DNA from: Ga0077527 sp038316355
Lineage (GTDB): Bacteria; Pseudomonadota; Gammaproteobacteria; Burkholderiales; SG8-41
Direction: 5' to 3'
NCBI GenBank assembly: GCA_038316355.1
Contig: JBBQAO010000006.1
Span: 1 to 64,000 of the forward strand
DNA length: 64,000 nucleotides
Shown here: one piece after another, positions 16,049 through 25,003 of the stretch
How the letters are laid out: each line of letters starts with the position of its first letter
Position numbering within the stretch: the stretch's first letter is position 1
Notes under the pieces: generated by a model
What the model was told of the DNA's origin: nothing
The model's input: the letters and a program-made list of their open reading frames with translations, nothing else
Database searches by the model: none
Program-made: the position numbers and the translations under genes

Positions 16049-17470
16049 ATGTCCTTTGCTGACCTCAATCTGATTCCCGAACTGCAGCGCGCCGTCGCTG
16101 ATGAAGGTTATACCGAGCCGACGCCGATCCAGGCCAAGGCGATACCGGCCGTGCTTGAACGCCGCGACATCATGGGCTGCGCCCAGACCGGTACCGGCAA
16201 AACCGCCGGCTTCACGCTGCCGATGCTGCAGCTGCTCGCGCCGTACGCCAACTCCAGCCCCTCACCCGCGCGGCACCCGGTGCGGGCGCTGATCCTGACC
16301 CCGACCCGTGAACTCGCAGCCCAGGTCAGCGACAGCGTGCGCGGCTACAGCAAACACCTGAAACTGCGTTCGACCGTCGTCTATGGCGGCGTCGACATGA
16401 CACCCCAGACCAAGGCACTGCGTGAAGGCGTCGACATACTGATCGCCACGCCCGGCCGCCTGCTCGACCATGTGCAGCAGAAAAGCGTTTCGCTGGGCCA
16501 GGTCGAAATCCTGATCCTCGACGAAGCCGATCGCATGCTCGACATGGGTTTCCTGCCCGACATCCGCCGCATCATGGCCTTGATCCCGACGCAGCGACAG
16601 AGCCTGCTGTTCTCGGCCACTTTTTCCGAGGACATCAAAAAACTCGCCAACCAGTTGCTGCGCAATCCCCTGCTGATTGAAGTCGCGCGCCGCAACGCCC
16701 CCCCCGACCTTGTCGAACACCAGGTCTATGAAACAGCGGCAACCAGCAAGCGCGCGTTGCTGGCGCATTTGATCCGCTCCCGCGAGATGAAACAGGTGCT
16801 GGTGTTTTTGCGCATGAAAAAGGATTGCAACAAGCTGGCCCGCGAACTGGTTCGCGACGGCATCAATGCCGAAGCCATCCATAGTGACCGCACCCAGGCT
16901 GAACGCGAGCAGGCCTTGAATGATTTCAAGGAGGGCCGCACCACGGTGCTGGTGGCCACCGACATCGCTGCGCGCGGCATCGACATCGCCGAACTGCCGT
17001 TCGTCATCAACTATGAACTGCCCTACACCCCGGAGGACTACGTGCACCGCATCGGCCGCACCGGTCGCGCCGGCCTGCCGGGTGAGGCGATATCACTGGT
17101 CAGCCCCGACGAGGATCGCCTGCTGGCTGAAATCGAAAAACTGCTGAAGCGCGCGATACCGCGCAAGGCGGCAGAAAACTTCGATCATGACCGCGGTCGT
17201 GAGCAGCGTCCGCGCCGTGAAACGCGCAATGAAGCACCGCGTCGCGAACCGCAACCGGTGGCACCGCGTGCCGCAGCGCAACCGCATTCACCACCACCGC
17301 CGCCGAAACCGCAACGCAGCAGCGACGGTTTCGATTTCAGCAAACCGTACGAACCCTCAGACGGATCCGGTGGCGGCAACGTCGCGCACAAGCCGCTGGC
17401 GTCACGCGAGCACCCTCATCGCCCGGCCGCTGCCCTGCTTGGCGGCCTTGCCTTCAAAGACAAAAAATAA
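16049..17470 (+). CDS. rhlE: DEAD-box ATP-dependent RNA helicase, RhlE type
   Basis: RhlE-type helicases unwind RNA duplexes in ribosome assembly and RNA decay. The 473-residue product has the Q motif (MSFADLNL then PTPIQ), motif I AQTGTGKT, Ia PTRELA, the DEAD box (DEADRMLDMGF), SAT in FSATF, and the C-terminal motif HRIGRTGRAG. A long Arg/Pro/Ala-rich tail follows (from about 385), as in RhlE and typical of an RNA-binding extension. The ATG at 16049 aligns with the family start; the open frame begins 57 bases earlier. The TauE-like gene follows after 16 bases. Confidence 0.92.
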   Translation: MSFADLNLIPELQRAVADEGYTEPTPIQAKAIPAVLERRDIMGCAQTGTGKTAGFTLPMLQLLAPYANSSPSPARHPVRALILTPTRELAAQVSDSVRGYSKHLKLRSTVVYGGVDMTPQTKALREGVDILIATPGRLLDHVQQKSVSLGQVEILILDEADRMLDMGFLPDIRRIMALIPTQRQSLLFSATFSEDIKKLANQLLRNPLLIEVARRNAPPDLVEHQVYETAATSKRALLAHLIRSREMKQVLVFLRMKKDCNKLARELVRDGINAEAIHSDRTQAEREQALNDFKEGRTTVLVATDIAARGIDIAELPFVINYELPYTPEDYVHRIGRTGRAGLPGEAISLVSPDEDRLLAEIEKLLKRAIPRKAAENFDHDRGREQRPRRETRNEAPRREPQPVAPRAAAQPHSPPPPPKPQRSSDGFDFSKPYEPSDGSGGGNVAHKPLASREHPHRPAAALLGGLAFKDKK

Positions 17471-17486
17471 CCAGTCGCGCTGATCC

Positions 17487-18227
17487 GTGGAATCGCTGAC
17501 GACCGCGGAACTGCTGTATTTCTGTTTCATCATTGTCATCTCCTACGCCATCCGCGGCAGCGCAGGCTTCGGCGGCATCACGGTACCGCTGCTCACCTGG
17601 GTACTGTCGCTGAAAACCGTGGTGCCGATGGTGACTTTTCTCGGCATAATTTCTTCGATTGCAATCCTGCGCACGGACCATCGCCATGTCATCTGGCGTG
17701 ACCTGTGGCGTCTGCTGCCGTGGATCGTGCTGGGCGTCGCGATCGGCGTTTATTTTTTCAAAATCCTTGATGCTGCCACGCTGGCGCGCATCCTCGGCGG
17801 CGTAGTGCTGGTTTACGGCGGTTACGCATTGCTCGCGACCTGGCGGCCGTCGGGAAAAATGAACTTGCCGATGTACGCCATTACGCCGGTGGCCGGCACT
17901 TTCGCCGGTTTCGTCGGCACCATGTTCGGCTCCATGGCCGGCATGTTTTTCGCCATCTATCTGGACATCCTCCGCCACAGCCGTGACGCGTTTCGTGCGA
18001 CGGTGGCAGCCATACTGCTCGCGCTGGGGATCCTGCGTGGTGGCGCCTATGTGATCGCCGGCGAATTCACCCGCGATGTGCTGATCGCCTGCGCCGTTGC
18101 GTTGCCGATGATGGCGCTGGGGATTTTCATCGGCAACCGCATCCACGCCAACCTTGACGACCTTGCATTCAAACGCCTGGTGGCCGTGATCCTGATCATC
18201 AGCGGCCCGCCCCTGCTGATCCGTTGA
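17487..18227 (+). CDS. TauE/SafE family membrane transporter
   Basis: This family includes sulfite, sulfoacetate and other anion exporters. The 246-residue product has seven or eight hydrophobic segments. It shows the family pattern near the N-terminus, GSAGFGGITVPLL, and its weaker repeat GTMFGSMAGMF in the second half. It starts with GTG 17487, 16 bases after rhlE. The rhodanese protein begins 54 bases later in the same direction. The pairing of a sulfur-compound exporter with a sulfurtransferase suggests a link to sulfur handling, which is inferred from context only. Confidence 0.8.
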   Translation: MESLTTAELLYFCFIIVISYAIRGSAGFGGITVPLLTWVLSLKTVVPMVTFLGIISSIAILRTDHRHVIWRDLWRLLPWIVLGVAIGVYFFKILDAATLARILGGVVLVYGGYALLATWRPSGKMNLPMYAITPVAGTFAGFVGTMFGSMAGMFFAIYLDILRHSRDAFRATVAAILLALGILRGGAYVIAGEFTRDVLIACAVALPMMALGIFIGNRIHANLDDLAFKRLVAVILIISGPPLLIR

Positions 18228-18280
18228 CTGTTCCGCCACAGCTATAATCGCCGCTCATATTTCTGATTTAAAGGCACACC

Positions 18281-19867
18281 ATGACTCAAACCCGCTCCAT
18301 GGCTCCTGTCGAACTCCAGAATGCGCTGCACGACGGCCGCGAAATTGCGCTGCTCGATGTTCGTGAAGACGGCGAGTTCGGTGAAGACCACCTGCTGTTC
18401 GCCACCCCGCTGCCGTACAGCCGGCTGGAACTCGGCATAGCCCCGCTGGTGCCGCGCAAGAGCGCGCGCATCGTGCTGTGCGACGACGGTGTTTCCGGCA
18501 TTGCGAAACGCGCTGCGGCACGCCTGTCCGCACTGGGTTACACCGACCTTGCCGTGCTTGACGGCGGCACACGCGCCTGGAAAACCGCCGGTTATGTGCT
18601 GTTCAAGGGCGTCAACGTGCCGAGCAAACTGTTTGGCGAGCTGGTCGAACATGCCTACAATACGCCGCGAATCACCGCGCAGGACCTGATGAAGATGAAG
18701 GAATCGGGCGAAGACTTCGCGCTGTTCGACGGCCGCCCGCTGCACGAACACCACAAGATGACCATTCCCGGCAGCACCTGCTGCCCCAATGCGGAACTGC
18801 CGTACCGCGTGGCAAGCATGGTCAAAAACCCGAAAACCAAAATCATCATCAATTGTGCCGGGCGCACGCGCTCCATTCTCGGCGCGCAGACCCTCATTAA
18901 CTTCGGCATCCCCAACCCGGTGTATGCGCTGGAAAACGGCACCCAGGGCTGGTATCTGTCGGATCTGCAACTGGAATACGGTTCAGCGCTGCAGTATCCG
19001 GATCAGGTCGACCAAGCCGCATTGCCAGCGCAACGGCAGGCCGCGCAGGCGCTGATGGCGCGCTTCAAGGTGCGCAGTGTGACTGCCACCCAAGTCACAG
19101 ACTGGTTCAAAGAAACTGACCGCACGACTTATTTGTGCGATGTGCGCACGCCGGAGGAATTTGCCGCCGGCAGTCTGCCCGGTGCGCAACACACACCCGG
19201 CGGCCAGTTGATCCAGGCCACTGACCAGTGGGTGGGCGTGCGCAACGCGCGCATTGTGCTGGTCGACGGCGGCGAGAACGTGCGCGCACCGGTGGTCGCC
19301 AGCTGGCTGCTGCAACTGGGTTGCGATGCCTGTGTGCTTGAAGGCGGAATCAAAGCCCCGCTTTCCGCCGCAGCCGCCGCCGGACCGGCACTGCCGGAAT
19401 TGCCATTAATCAGTGCTGATGAATTAAAAAAACTTATCAATGCCAAAACCTGCACCATGTTCGATGTTGGTCCCAGCATGGCGTATCGCAAAGCACACAT
19501 TCCCGGCAGCCGCTGGAGCCTGCGCACACGCATCGCCAAGGATGCTCAAGGCACGAAAACACCGATCGTACTCACGTCCGAAGATATCGACGTCGCACGA
19601 CTCGCCGCAACCGAACTGCGCGATACCGGAATCAACGACATCCTTTTTTATGCCGGCGGTGCCGCAGCCTGGAGCAAGGCCGGCCATCAGACTGCCGCAT
19701 CAATGGACATTCCCGCCGACCGCGAATGCATCGATTACCTGTTCTTCGTGCATGACCGCCATGCCGGCAACCGCGCAGCGATGAAACAGTACCTGGCCTG
19801 GGAAACCGGCTTGATGGCGCAACTCGGGGAGCAGGACAAATCAGTGTTCCACCTGTCTCCGCTCTGA
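18281..19867 (+). CDS. Four-domain rhodanese protein
   Basis: Rhodanese domains move sulfane sulfur through a cysteine persulfide. The 528 residues fold into four rhodanese units, each with a DVR-like opening and an IVL or III strand before the active loop. Units 1 and 2 have a loop Cys (C67 in VLCDDGVS, C192 in NCAGRTRS). Units 3 and 4 have VDGGENVRA and TSEDIDVA instead, with no Cys, so they should be catalytically dead. A short helical tail ends the protein. AAAGG precedes the ATG and a good -10 (TATAAT, 18243-18248) lies upstream. It may cooperate with the TauE-like protein. Confidence 0.88.
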   Translation: MTQTRSMAPVELQNALHDGREIALLDVREDGEFGEDHLLFATPLPYSRLELGIAPLVPRKSARIVLCDDGVSGIAKRAAARLSALGYTDLAVLDGGTRAWKTAGYVLFKGVNVPSKLFGELVEHAYNTPRITAQDLMKMKESGEDFALFDGRPLHEHHKMTIPGSTCCPNAELPYRVASMVKNPKTKIIINCAGRTRSILGAQTLINFGIPNPVYALENGTQGWYLSDLQLEYGSALQYPDQVDQAALPAQRQAAQALMARFKVRSVTATQVTDWFKETDRTTYLCDVRTPEEFAAGSLPGAQHTPGGQLIQATDQWVGVRNARIVLVDGGENVRAPVVASWLLQLGCDACVLEGGIKAPLSAAAAAGPALPELPLISADELKKLINAKTCTMFDVGPSMAYRKAHIPGSRWSLRTRIAKDAQGTKTPIVLTSEDIDVARLAATELRDTGINDILFYAGGAAAWSKAGHQTAASMDIPADRECIDYLFFVHDRHAGNRAAMKQYLAWETGLMAQLGEQDKSVFHLSPL

Positions 19868-19870
19868 TTG

Positions 19871-19906
19871 AAAATATTCAATAAAATCAATTAGTTATAT
19901 TAATTT
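19871..19906 (+). repeat. AT-rich IHF-like element between two convergent genes
   Basis: The first 22 bases (19871-19892) are identical to the copy at 31808-31829. The next bases match the 47491 copy: 19 of 20 over 19878-19897. AATCAATTAGTTA (19885-19897) is a perfect IHF consensus. It begins four bases after the rhodanese stop. Confidence 0.6.
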
Positions 19907-19953
19907 CGACTGCGCGTGGCCATTGCTGGCACCGGCTGCGGGGCCGTGCCGGA

Positions 19954-20958
19954 TCAGGGCGCTTTGCGCAGACCCAGCGTACTGACCAGGCCGTCGACCT
20001 CACCCGCATATTCGGTCACCGCGGCCACGGTCTTCGCAGCATTCAGAAAATTCCACGCCCAGAGATTGGCTTCCAGGTCTTTTTTCCACTCGTCCAGCGC
20101 AGCAAGTTCAGCGTAACGAGCCTCCCAGAATTTCACTGCGGCAGGATCCGCGCCTCTCGGCGCAATCACTGCGCGGAAATTGGTCATGGTGCCGTTGATG
20201 CCCTGCTCATTCCAGGTCGGCACCGCGGCCAGTGCGCCGCCGAGGCGTTGCGGTGCGGATACCGCAACCGCGCGCAACTGCCCGCTGCGCACATGCGGCA
20301 CAACCGTGGAAACCGCCGTGGATACAGCATCGACATGACCGCCCAGCAATGCCGTGACCGATTCCGCACTGCCTTTGAAAGCGACAAATTTGACCCGCCG
20401 CGGATCAATACCCGCGCGCTGCAATGCCAGCGCTGCCGACAGGTGGTTCGCGCCACCGATCGATGTCGAAACACCGATCACCACCGAACCCGCATCCTTG
20501 AGCAGTCTGGTCGTCAAGTCCCGGCCATTGATCATCGGCGAATCGGCGCGCACCGAAAGCGCAAAGAATTCATCGAACAGCATCGCGATCCAGGTGTAAT
20601 CGCTGTGCGCGTAGGGACTCAAACCTATGGCCCTGCTGATCAGCACATTGAAATTGCCGATCATCTGGTAATGCCCGTTGCCCGCATGCTGATTCAGATA
20701 GCTCCAGGCGATCAGGTTGCCGCCACCCGGTTTGTTGACCACGGTGACCGGACCTTCGTAGAGGCCGCGCGTCTGCCACAGGCGCTGGATCAGGCGCGCC
20801 GTTTTGTCCGGGGCGGCGCCGGGTGCCGTGCCAACAATGATTTCTGTCACACGCTCAGGTTTCCAGGCCGTTGACTGCGCCGGAACATGGGCAGCGAACA
20901 GCAGCGCCAGCAACCCGCACAGCCATACCGCGTTGATACAGCCCACAGAAGTCCGCAT
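19954..20958 (-). CDS. Tripartite tricarboxylate transporter receptor, TctC/Bug family (1)
   Basis: Bug proteins are periplasmic binding proteins for carboxylates and related compounds. The 334 residues begin with a signal peptide ending near VPAQS (about residue 28). The Bug pattern follows: EIIVGTAPGAAPDKTARL, VVNKPGGG, GGANHLSA and LLGGHVDAVS. It is the most divergent of the three in this window. No TctA or TctB membrane partner is nearby, as usual for orphan Bug genes, so the ligand is unknown. GGAGGAG precedes the ATG. Confidence 0.85.
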   Translation of the reverse strand: MRTSVGCINAVWLCGLLALLFAAHVPAQSTAWKPERVTEIIVGTAPGAAPDKTARLIQRLWQTRGLYEGPVTVVNKPGGGNLIAWSYLNQHAGNGHYQMIGNFNVLISRAIGLSPYAHSDYTWIAMLFDEFFALSVRADSPMINGRDLTTRLLKDAGSVVIGVSTSIGGANHLSAALALQRAGIDPRRVKFVAFKGSAESVTALLGGHVDAVSTAVSTVVPHVRSGQLRAVAVSAPQRLGGALAAVPTWNEQGINGTMTNFRAVIAPRGADPAAVKFWEARYAELAALDEWKKDLEANLWAWNFLNAAKTVAAVTEYAGEVDGLVSTLGLRKAP

Positions 20959-21068
20959 GTCCTGCTCCTCCGCGTTTGATTTTTTATATGATCACTGCAG
21001 CCAATATAGCAAAGGCCCGCAGTGTTAGCATTGCGCCTTTCGCAAACCACAAATGGATGTCATTGATC

Positions 21069-21509
21069 ATGGACGAATCCGCAGCACGCCAGTCATTTGA
21101 GCAGGCACTGGCCACCTACGAACAGGACTTCGGAAAATTTTTTCTGGCGCGGTTGTTCGGCCTCGAATTGACATACACCGCTGACGAATGCCGCATCCAT
21201 TTTGATCTCAAGGATTTCATGTTCAATCCTCAGGGTGGATTACATGGCGGCATCAGCGCCTTTGTGCTGGATATTTCGATGGGCCACCTGCTGCACCGGA
21301 CCAGCGGCGCCGGGACCACGCTGGAAATGAAAGTGCAATACATCAAGGCCGCCAAAGCCGGCCGGCTGACCTGTGTCGCGCGCTTCATCCGCCACGGCCG
21401 CAGCATTTCATTCCTGCGCTCGGAACTGACTGATCAACAGGGGGAACTGATTGCCTATGCCACCTCGACCTGGAAGTCATTGAAACCGGTCGCGGCCAAA
21501 GCAGGATAA
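21069..21509 (+). CDS. Hotdog-fold thioesterase (PaaI/YiiD-like)
   Basis: Hotdog thioesterases hydrolyse acyl-CoA thioesters. From ATG 21069 the product is 146 residues. It shows the PaaI-type active-site helix NPQGGLHGGISAFVLDISMG, with the HGG motif and an Asp on the helix, followed by the VQYIKAAKAGRL strand and ARFIRHGRSISFLRSEL. An upstream in-frame ATG at 21057 is also possible, and neither has a strong Shine-Dalgarno sequence. The next gene starts three bases after the stop, so the two are coupled. The substrate is not predictable. Confidence 0.82.
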   Translation: MDESAARQSFEQALATYEQDFGKFFLARLFGLELTYTADECRIHFDLKDFMFNPQGGLHGGISAFVLDISMGHLLHRTSGAGTTLEMKVQYIKAAKAGRLTCVARFIRHGRSISFLRSELTDQQGELIAYATSTWKSLKPVAAKAG

Positions 21510-21512
21510 ATC

Positions 21513-21944
21513 GTGCTTCGGCTGGTACTCGACACCAACGTCTGGCTGGACTGGCTGGTGTTTGACGATCCCGGCATCTCGACACTGCGGGCGCTAAGCG
21601 CTGCAGACAAGGCCGAAATCATCATCAACGCCGAATGTGAAGCCGAACTGATTCGGGTGCTCGCGTATTCATTGCAGCAATGGACGCTGGATGCGCATCG
21701 TCAGTCGGCATGTCTCGCAGAATGCCGGGCAGTTGCGCAGTCCATGGATACCAGTTGCGACATCACCCTCCCCGACTGCGCGGACCCTGACGACCAGAAA
21801 TTCCTGGTGCTGGCCGCTGGATGCGGCGCGGCCTATTTACTGAGCAAGGACAGGGCTTTACTCGCACTGCAAGGCCGCCGCCCGCCGCTGCCGTTCCATA
21901 TCGTGACTCCGGCAGAATTTACCCGGCAACTGGGCGTAAAATAA
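21513..21944 (+). CDS. PIN-domain protein (putative ribonuclease)
   Basis: PIN domains are metal-dependent RNases, often toxins. The 143 residues hold the acidic cluster expected for activity: D7 in LVLDTNVWLD, E43/E45 in ECEAEL, D91 to D94 in ADPDDQKFL, and D113 in SKDRALL. This fits the COG1569-type putative toxin group. It starts with GTG, three bases after the thioesterase gene. There is no small antitoxin-like gene on either side, so a classic VapBC pair is not supported. Confidence 0.82.
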   Translation: MLRLVLDTNVWLDWLVFDDPGISTLRALSAADKAEIIINAECEAELIRVLAYSLQQWTLDAHRQSACLAECRAVAQSMDTSCDITLPDCADPDDQKFLVLAAGCGAAYLLSKDRALLALQGRRPPLPFHIVTPAEFTRQLGVK

Positions 21945-21995
21945 TCCACCATCGACAATCAAGCAACATCATCCGCATTCCAGGAGGAAAAACCA

Positions 21996-22877
21996 ATGAA
22001 TGTGATACCACTGGGCCCGGGATTTGCCGCCGAAATACGCGGCGTCGGCATGGCCGATGTTGCCGCAAGCGATGATATTTATACTGCGGTGCGTGCCGCT
22101 TTCGAAGAGCACTCGGTACTGCTGTTCCGCAAACAGCCGATTACCAATGAACTGCAGATGGCATTCTCGGCCCGATTCGGCCCGCTTGAAATCGCCAAGG
22201 CCGCGTCGCGCGGCGAAGGCACACCGTTCAGCATCCTCACCAACGTCGAACCCGATGGCACCTTGGTGACGCCCGGTCACAAGGAAGAACTGCGCGCCAA
22301 GGCCAATCAGCTCTGGCATACCGACAGTTGCTTCAAGATTCCGCCGGCGCTGGCTTCCGTGCTTTCAGGACGCACTGTCGCTTCTACCGGTGGTGAAACC
22401 GAATTCACCTCCATGCGCCTGACCTGGGAGCGGCTCCCGGCGGAAACCCGGCGAAAACTCGACAATGCCTGGGCCTGGCATGACTACGCGCACTCCCGCG
22501 GCAAGATTGCGCCGCAACTCGCTTCAGAACGTGAACGCTCGACCATGCCGCCCGTCTCCTGGCGCATGCGCTGGCGCAATCCGGTGAACAGCCGCGATGC
22601 GCTGTACATTGCATCTCACACCTGCGAGATCGACGGCATGGAGCGCGGTGAAGCGCTGCGGCTGATTGAGGAATTGACCACATTCGCCACACAACCGGAA
22701 CATCTCTACCAGCACCGCTGGCAAGCCGGTGACGTGATCATGTGGGACAACCGCGCCACCATGCACCGCGGCCGGCCCTGGCCCGTAGCCCAGCCCCGCC
22801 ACATGATCCGCACCACGATTTCCGCCACTGATACTGACGGACTCGCGGCCATGTGGCCCGAACGCAGTGCCGCCTGA
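21996..22877 (+). CDS. TauD/TfdA-family 2-oxoglutarate dioxygenase
   Basis: These Fe(II)/2-oxoglutarate enzymes hydroxylate taurine, 2,4-D and related acids. The 293 residues keep the iron ligands H108 and D110 (LWHTD) and H257 (MHRG), with R268 or R272 positioned to bind 2-oxoglutarate. The length and motif spacing are normal. AGGAGGAAAAACC precedes the ATG, a strong ribosome site. It lies 51 bases after the PIN gene and beside two Bug receptor genes, which suggests uptake and oxidation of an organic acid; the substrate is unknown. Confidence 0.88.
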   Translation: MNVIPLGPGFAAEIRGVGMADVAASDDIYTAVRAAFEEHSVLLFRKQPITNELQMAFSARFGPLEIAKAASRGEGTPFSILTNVEPDGTLVTPGHKEELRAKANQLWHTDSCFKIPPALASVLSGRTVASTGGETEFTSMRLTWERLPAETRRKLDNAWAWHDYAHSRGKIAPQLASERERSTMPPVSWRMRWRNPVNSRDALYIASHTCEIDGMERGEALRLIEELTTFATQPEHLYQHRWQAGDVIMWDNRATMHRGRPWPVAQPRHMIRTTISATDTDGLAAMWPERSAA

Positions 22878-22895
22878 AGCCTGACTGCACTACAA

Positions 22896-22926
22896 ACAAA
22901 AACGCCGCCCGAGGGCGGCGTTTTTT
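22896..22926. terminator. Bidirectional terminator between the dioxygenase and Bug (2) genes
   Basis: The perfect 8-bp stem CGCCGCCC/GGGCGGCG (22903-22920) with a 2-base loop has an A-rich run on the left and six T on the right. It serves both convergent genes. Confidence 0.92.
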
Positions 22927-22940
22927 ATCAGGCGTAATAC

Positions 22941-23909
22941 TCAGGCCTTGATGCCCACCGCACGCACTACCTTGCCCCATTTGTCGTACTCGGACTGGAT
23001 GAACTTTTTGAATTGCTCCGGCGTGGACGGCGCGGCGTCGGTACCGGCACGTTTGAAACCCTCAATCATTTCCGGTGACTTGAGCAAGGCCGTCGTTTCA
23101 CGGTACAGCTTGTCGATAATGGCTTTCGGCGTACCTTTGGGCACTGCCATGCCCATCCAGAACGTCGCTTCGTATCCCGGCAATCCGGCTTCCGCGATGC
23201 TGGGAATTTCCAGCATTTGCTGCGAACGTTCAGCCGTAGTCACGGCCAGTGCACGCAGGCGCCCCGACTTGTGATGCTGAAGAGCGATGGCTATGCCGGG
23301 AAATCCGATTTTCACCTGCCCCCCCAGCAGGTCCGCTGCGGCCGCGCCGCTGCCCTTGTACGAAATATGGGTGATCTTGATATCCGCCATCGACATGAAG
23401 AGTTCGCCAAACAAATGCTGGCCGCCACCGGTGCCGGAGGACGCCCAGTCCAGTTTTCCCGGCTGGCCTTTGGCCAATGCGATCAACTCCTTCACCGATT
23501 TAACCGGCAGCGAAGGATGAACAATCAGCACATTGGGCGCCGAACCGAATAGCGTGACCGGCACAAAATCCTTCAAGGGGTCATAGGACAGTTTGCTGTA
23601 GACATGCGGGCTGACCACGAAGGGCGTCGCGGTCTGCAGAATCGTGTATCCATCAGGCTCAGCCTTGGCCGCGACTGCAGTACCCAACGCGCCGCCCTGA
23701 CCCGGCCGGTTATCAATGACAAACTGTTGTCCCAGACGCTCCGCAAGTTTGGCCGACACCAGGCGCGTCGGCACGTCCGTCGCACCGCCTGCCGCGAACG
23801 GGATGATCATCCGCACCGGTCTTTCGGGATAACTTTGCGCCACTGCTGCAGACGCCATCATCATGCCGGCCGCAATGCATGCCAGTCCTCCTGCCGTTGC
23901 TTTTTTCAT
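22941..23909 (-). CDS. Tripartite tricarboxylate transporter receptor, TctC/Bug family (2)
   Basis: A 322-residue periplasmic binding protein. It has a Lys-rich signal peptide (MKKATAGG to ASAAVAQ, about residues 1-25), then YPERPVRMIIPFAAGGATDV, NRPGQGG, and the KGSGAAAADLLGGQVKIGF block typical of Bug proteins. The start is ATG 23907-23909, right after GGAGGAGATT. It is closely similar to Bug (3), so the pair probably arose by duplication. No membrane components of the transporter are nearby. Confidence 0.93.
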   Translation of the reverse strand: MKKATAGGLACIAAGMMMASAAVAQSYPERPVRMIIPFAAGGATDVPTRLVSAKLAERLGQQFVIDNRPGQGGALGTAVAAKAEPDGYTILQTATPFVVSPHVYSKLSYDPLKDFVPVTLFGSAPNVLIVHPSLPVKSVKELIALAKGQPGKLDWASSGTGGGQHLFGELFMSMADIKITHISYKGSGAAAADLLGGQVKIGFPGIAIALQHHKSGRLRALAVTTAERSQQMLEIPSIAEAGLPGYEATFWMGMAVPKGTPKAIIDKLYRETTALLKSPEMIEGFKRAGTDAAPSTPEQFKKFIQSEYDKWGKVVRAVGIKA

Positions 23910-23972
23910 AATCTCCTCCACCGTTGTTTTTCAAAATCCGGGTGCATGGTAACAACTTGGCCACGATTCGCC

Positions 23973-24003
23973 AAAAAAATGAACGCCGCATTGCGCGGCG
24001 TTC
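23973..24003 (-). terminator. Terminator after Bug (3) gene
   Basis: The 9-bp stem GAACGCCGC/GCGGCGTTC (23981-24003) with a 5-base loop is followed on the minus strand by a run of seven T (23973-23979). Confidence 0.88.
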
Positions 24004-24032
24004 TTAATCAAGCAATCTGTTGCAGTGCAAAA

Positions 24033-25001
24033 CTAATTGATTTCAGCACCGCTGACCTTGACCACTTTGGCCCATTTGGTCGCCTCGACTTTGAGGAAAT
24101 CGAAGAATTTTTCCGGTGACTCCTGCCAGGCCGGCTCCTGCCCGACTGCCTGCAGGCTGCTGTGCATCTCCGGGGTTTTCAGCACGCGCAGCAGATCGCC
24201 ATGCAGTTTCATCTGGATCTCGCGTGGCAATGCCTTGGGGCCGGACACACCGAACCAGGCCACCATCTCGTAACCCTTGACGCCGGCTTCAGCGATGGTC
24301 GGAACATCCGGCAGCTCGGGGGAGCGCTTCGCGCCGGTGACGCCCAGCGGCCGCAGTTTGCCACTCTTGATGTGGGGCAGCATGCCGGCGATGCCCGGGA
24401 ATGCAACCATCACCTGCCCGCCGAGCAGATCGGCAGTCACCGGACCGCTGCCGCGATACGGGATGTGGGTAATTTTAATGTTGGCCATGCTCGCGAACAA
24501 GGCACCGTTCAGATGCTGGGTGCTGCCGTTGCCGGAAGAGGCGTAATTAATCTGGGCGGGCTTCGCTTTCGCCAATGCAATCAGGTCCTTCACCGATTTC
24601 ACCGGCAAGGAGGGATGTACCACCAGAATGTTGGGCGCGCTGGTGATCTGGGTCACCGGCGTAAAGTCATTCAGCGAGTCGTAAGCCAGTTTTTTATGCA
24701 AGGCCGCGCTGACAAAATGCGTATTGCTGATCATGAACAGGGTATAACCGTCGGGTGCAGACTTGGCCGCGAGTTCCGCGCCTATGCTGGAACCGGCACC
24801 GGGACGGTTTTCGACGATCACCTGCTGCTTGAGCGCCTCTCCCAGTTTCTGCGTCACGATACGGCCAGGCACGTCGGCTGCGCCACCGGCTGAAAACGGA
24901 ATGATCATGCGCACCGGTTTGCCCGGATAGTTTTGCGCTGCAGCCGGCAACGCAACCAGAGCGCCCAGCATTGAAGATAATATATAAACTATTGATTTCA
25001 T
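24033..25001 (-). CDS. Tripartite tricarboxylate transporter receptor, TctC/Bug family (3)
   Basis: A 322-residue periplasmic binding protein with signal peptide MKSIVYILSSMLGALVALPAAAQ and the same Bug blocks as its downstream neighbour: YPGKPVRMIIPFSAGGAADV, NRPGAGSS, and YRGSGPVTADLLGGQV. The start is ATG 24999-25001 with AGGGGA eleven bases upstream. The first codons are unusually AT-rich because they fall in a copy of the dispersed IHF-like element. It has its own terminator, so it is not strictly in an operon with Bug (2). Confidence 0.93.
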   Translation of the reverse strand: MKSIVYILSSMLGALVALPAAAQNYPGKPVRMIIPFSAGGAADVPGRIVTQKLGEALKQQVIVENRPGAGSSIGAELAAKSAPDGYTLFMISNTHFVSAALHKKLAYDSLNDFTPVTQITSAPNILVVHPSLPVKSVKDLIALAKAKPAQINYASSGNGSTQHLNGALFASMANIKITHIPYRGSGPVTADLLGGQVMVAFPGIAGMLPHIKSGKLRPLGVTGAKRSPELPDVPTIAEAGVKGYEMVAWFGVSGPKALPREIQMKLHGDLLRVLKTPEMHSSLQAVGQEPAWQESPEKFFDFLKVEATKWAKVVKVSGAEIN

Positions 25002-25003
25002 TG
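24981..25003 (-). repeat. AT-rich IHF-like element over the start of the Bug (3) gene
   Basis: On the minus strand it reads CAATGAAATCAATAGTTTATA, close to the 19871 copy. AATCAATAGTTTA (24985-24997) fits the IHF consensus perfectly. The start codon of the Bug gene is part of the element. Confidence 0.5.

Noticed and set aside
21513..21944. Toxin-antitoxin system around the PIN-domain gene
   Set aside because: No small antitoxin-like gene is adjacent; the neighbours are a thioesterase and a dioxygenase.
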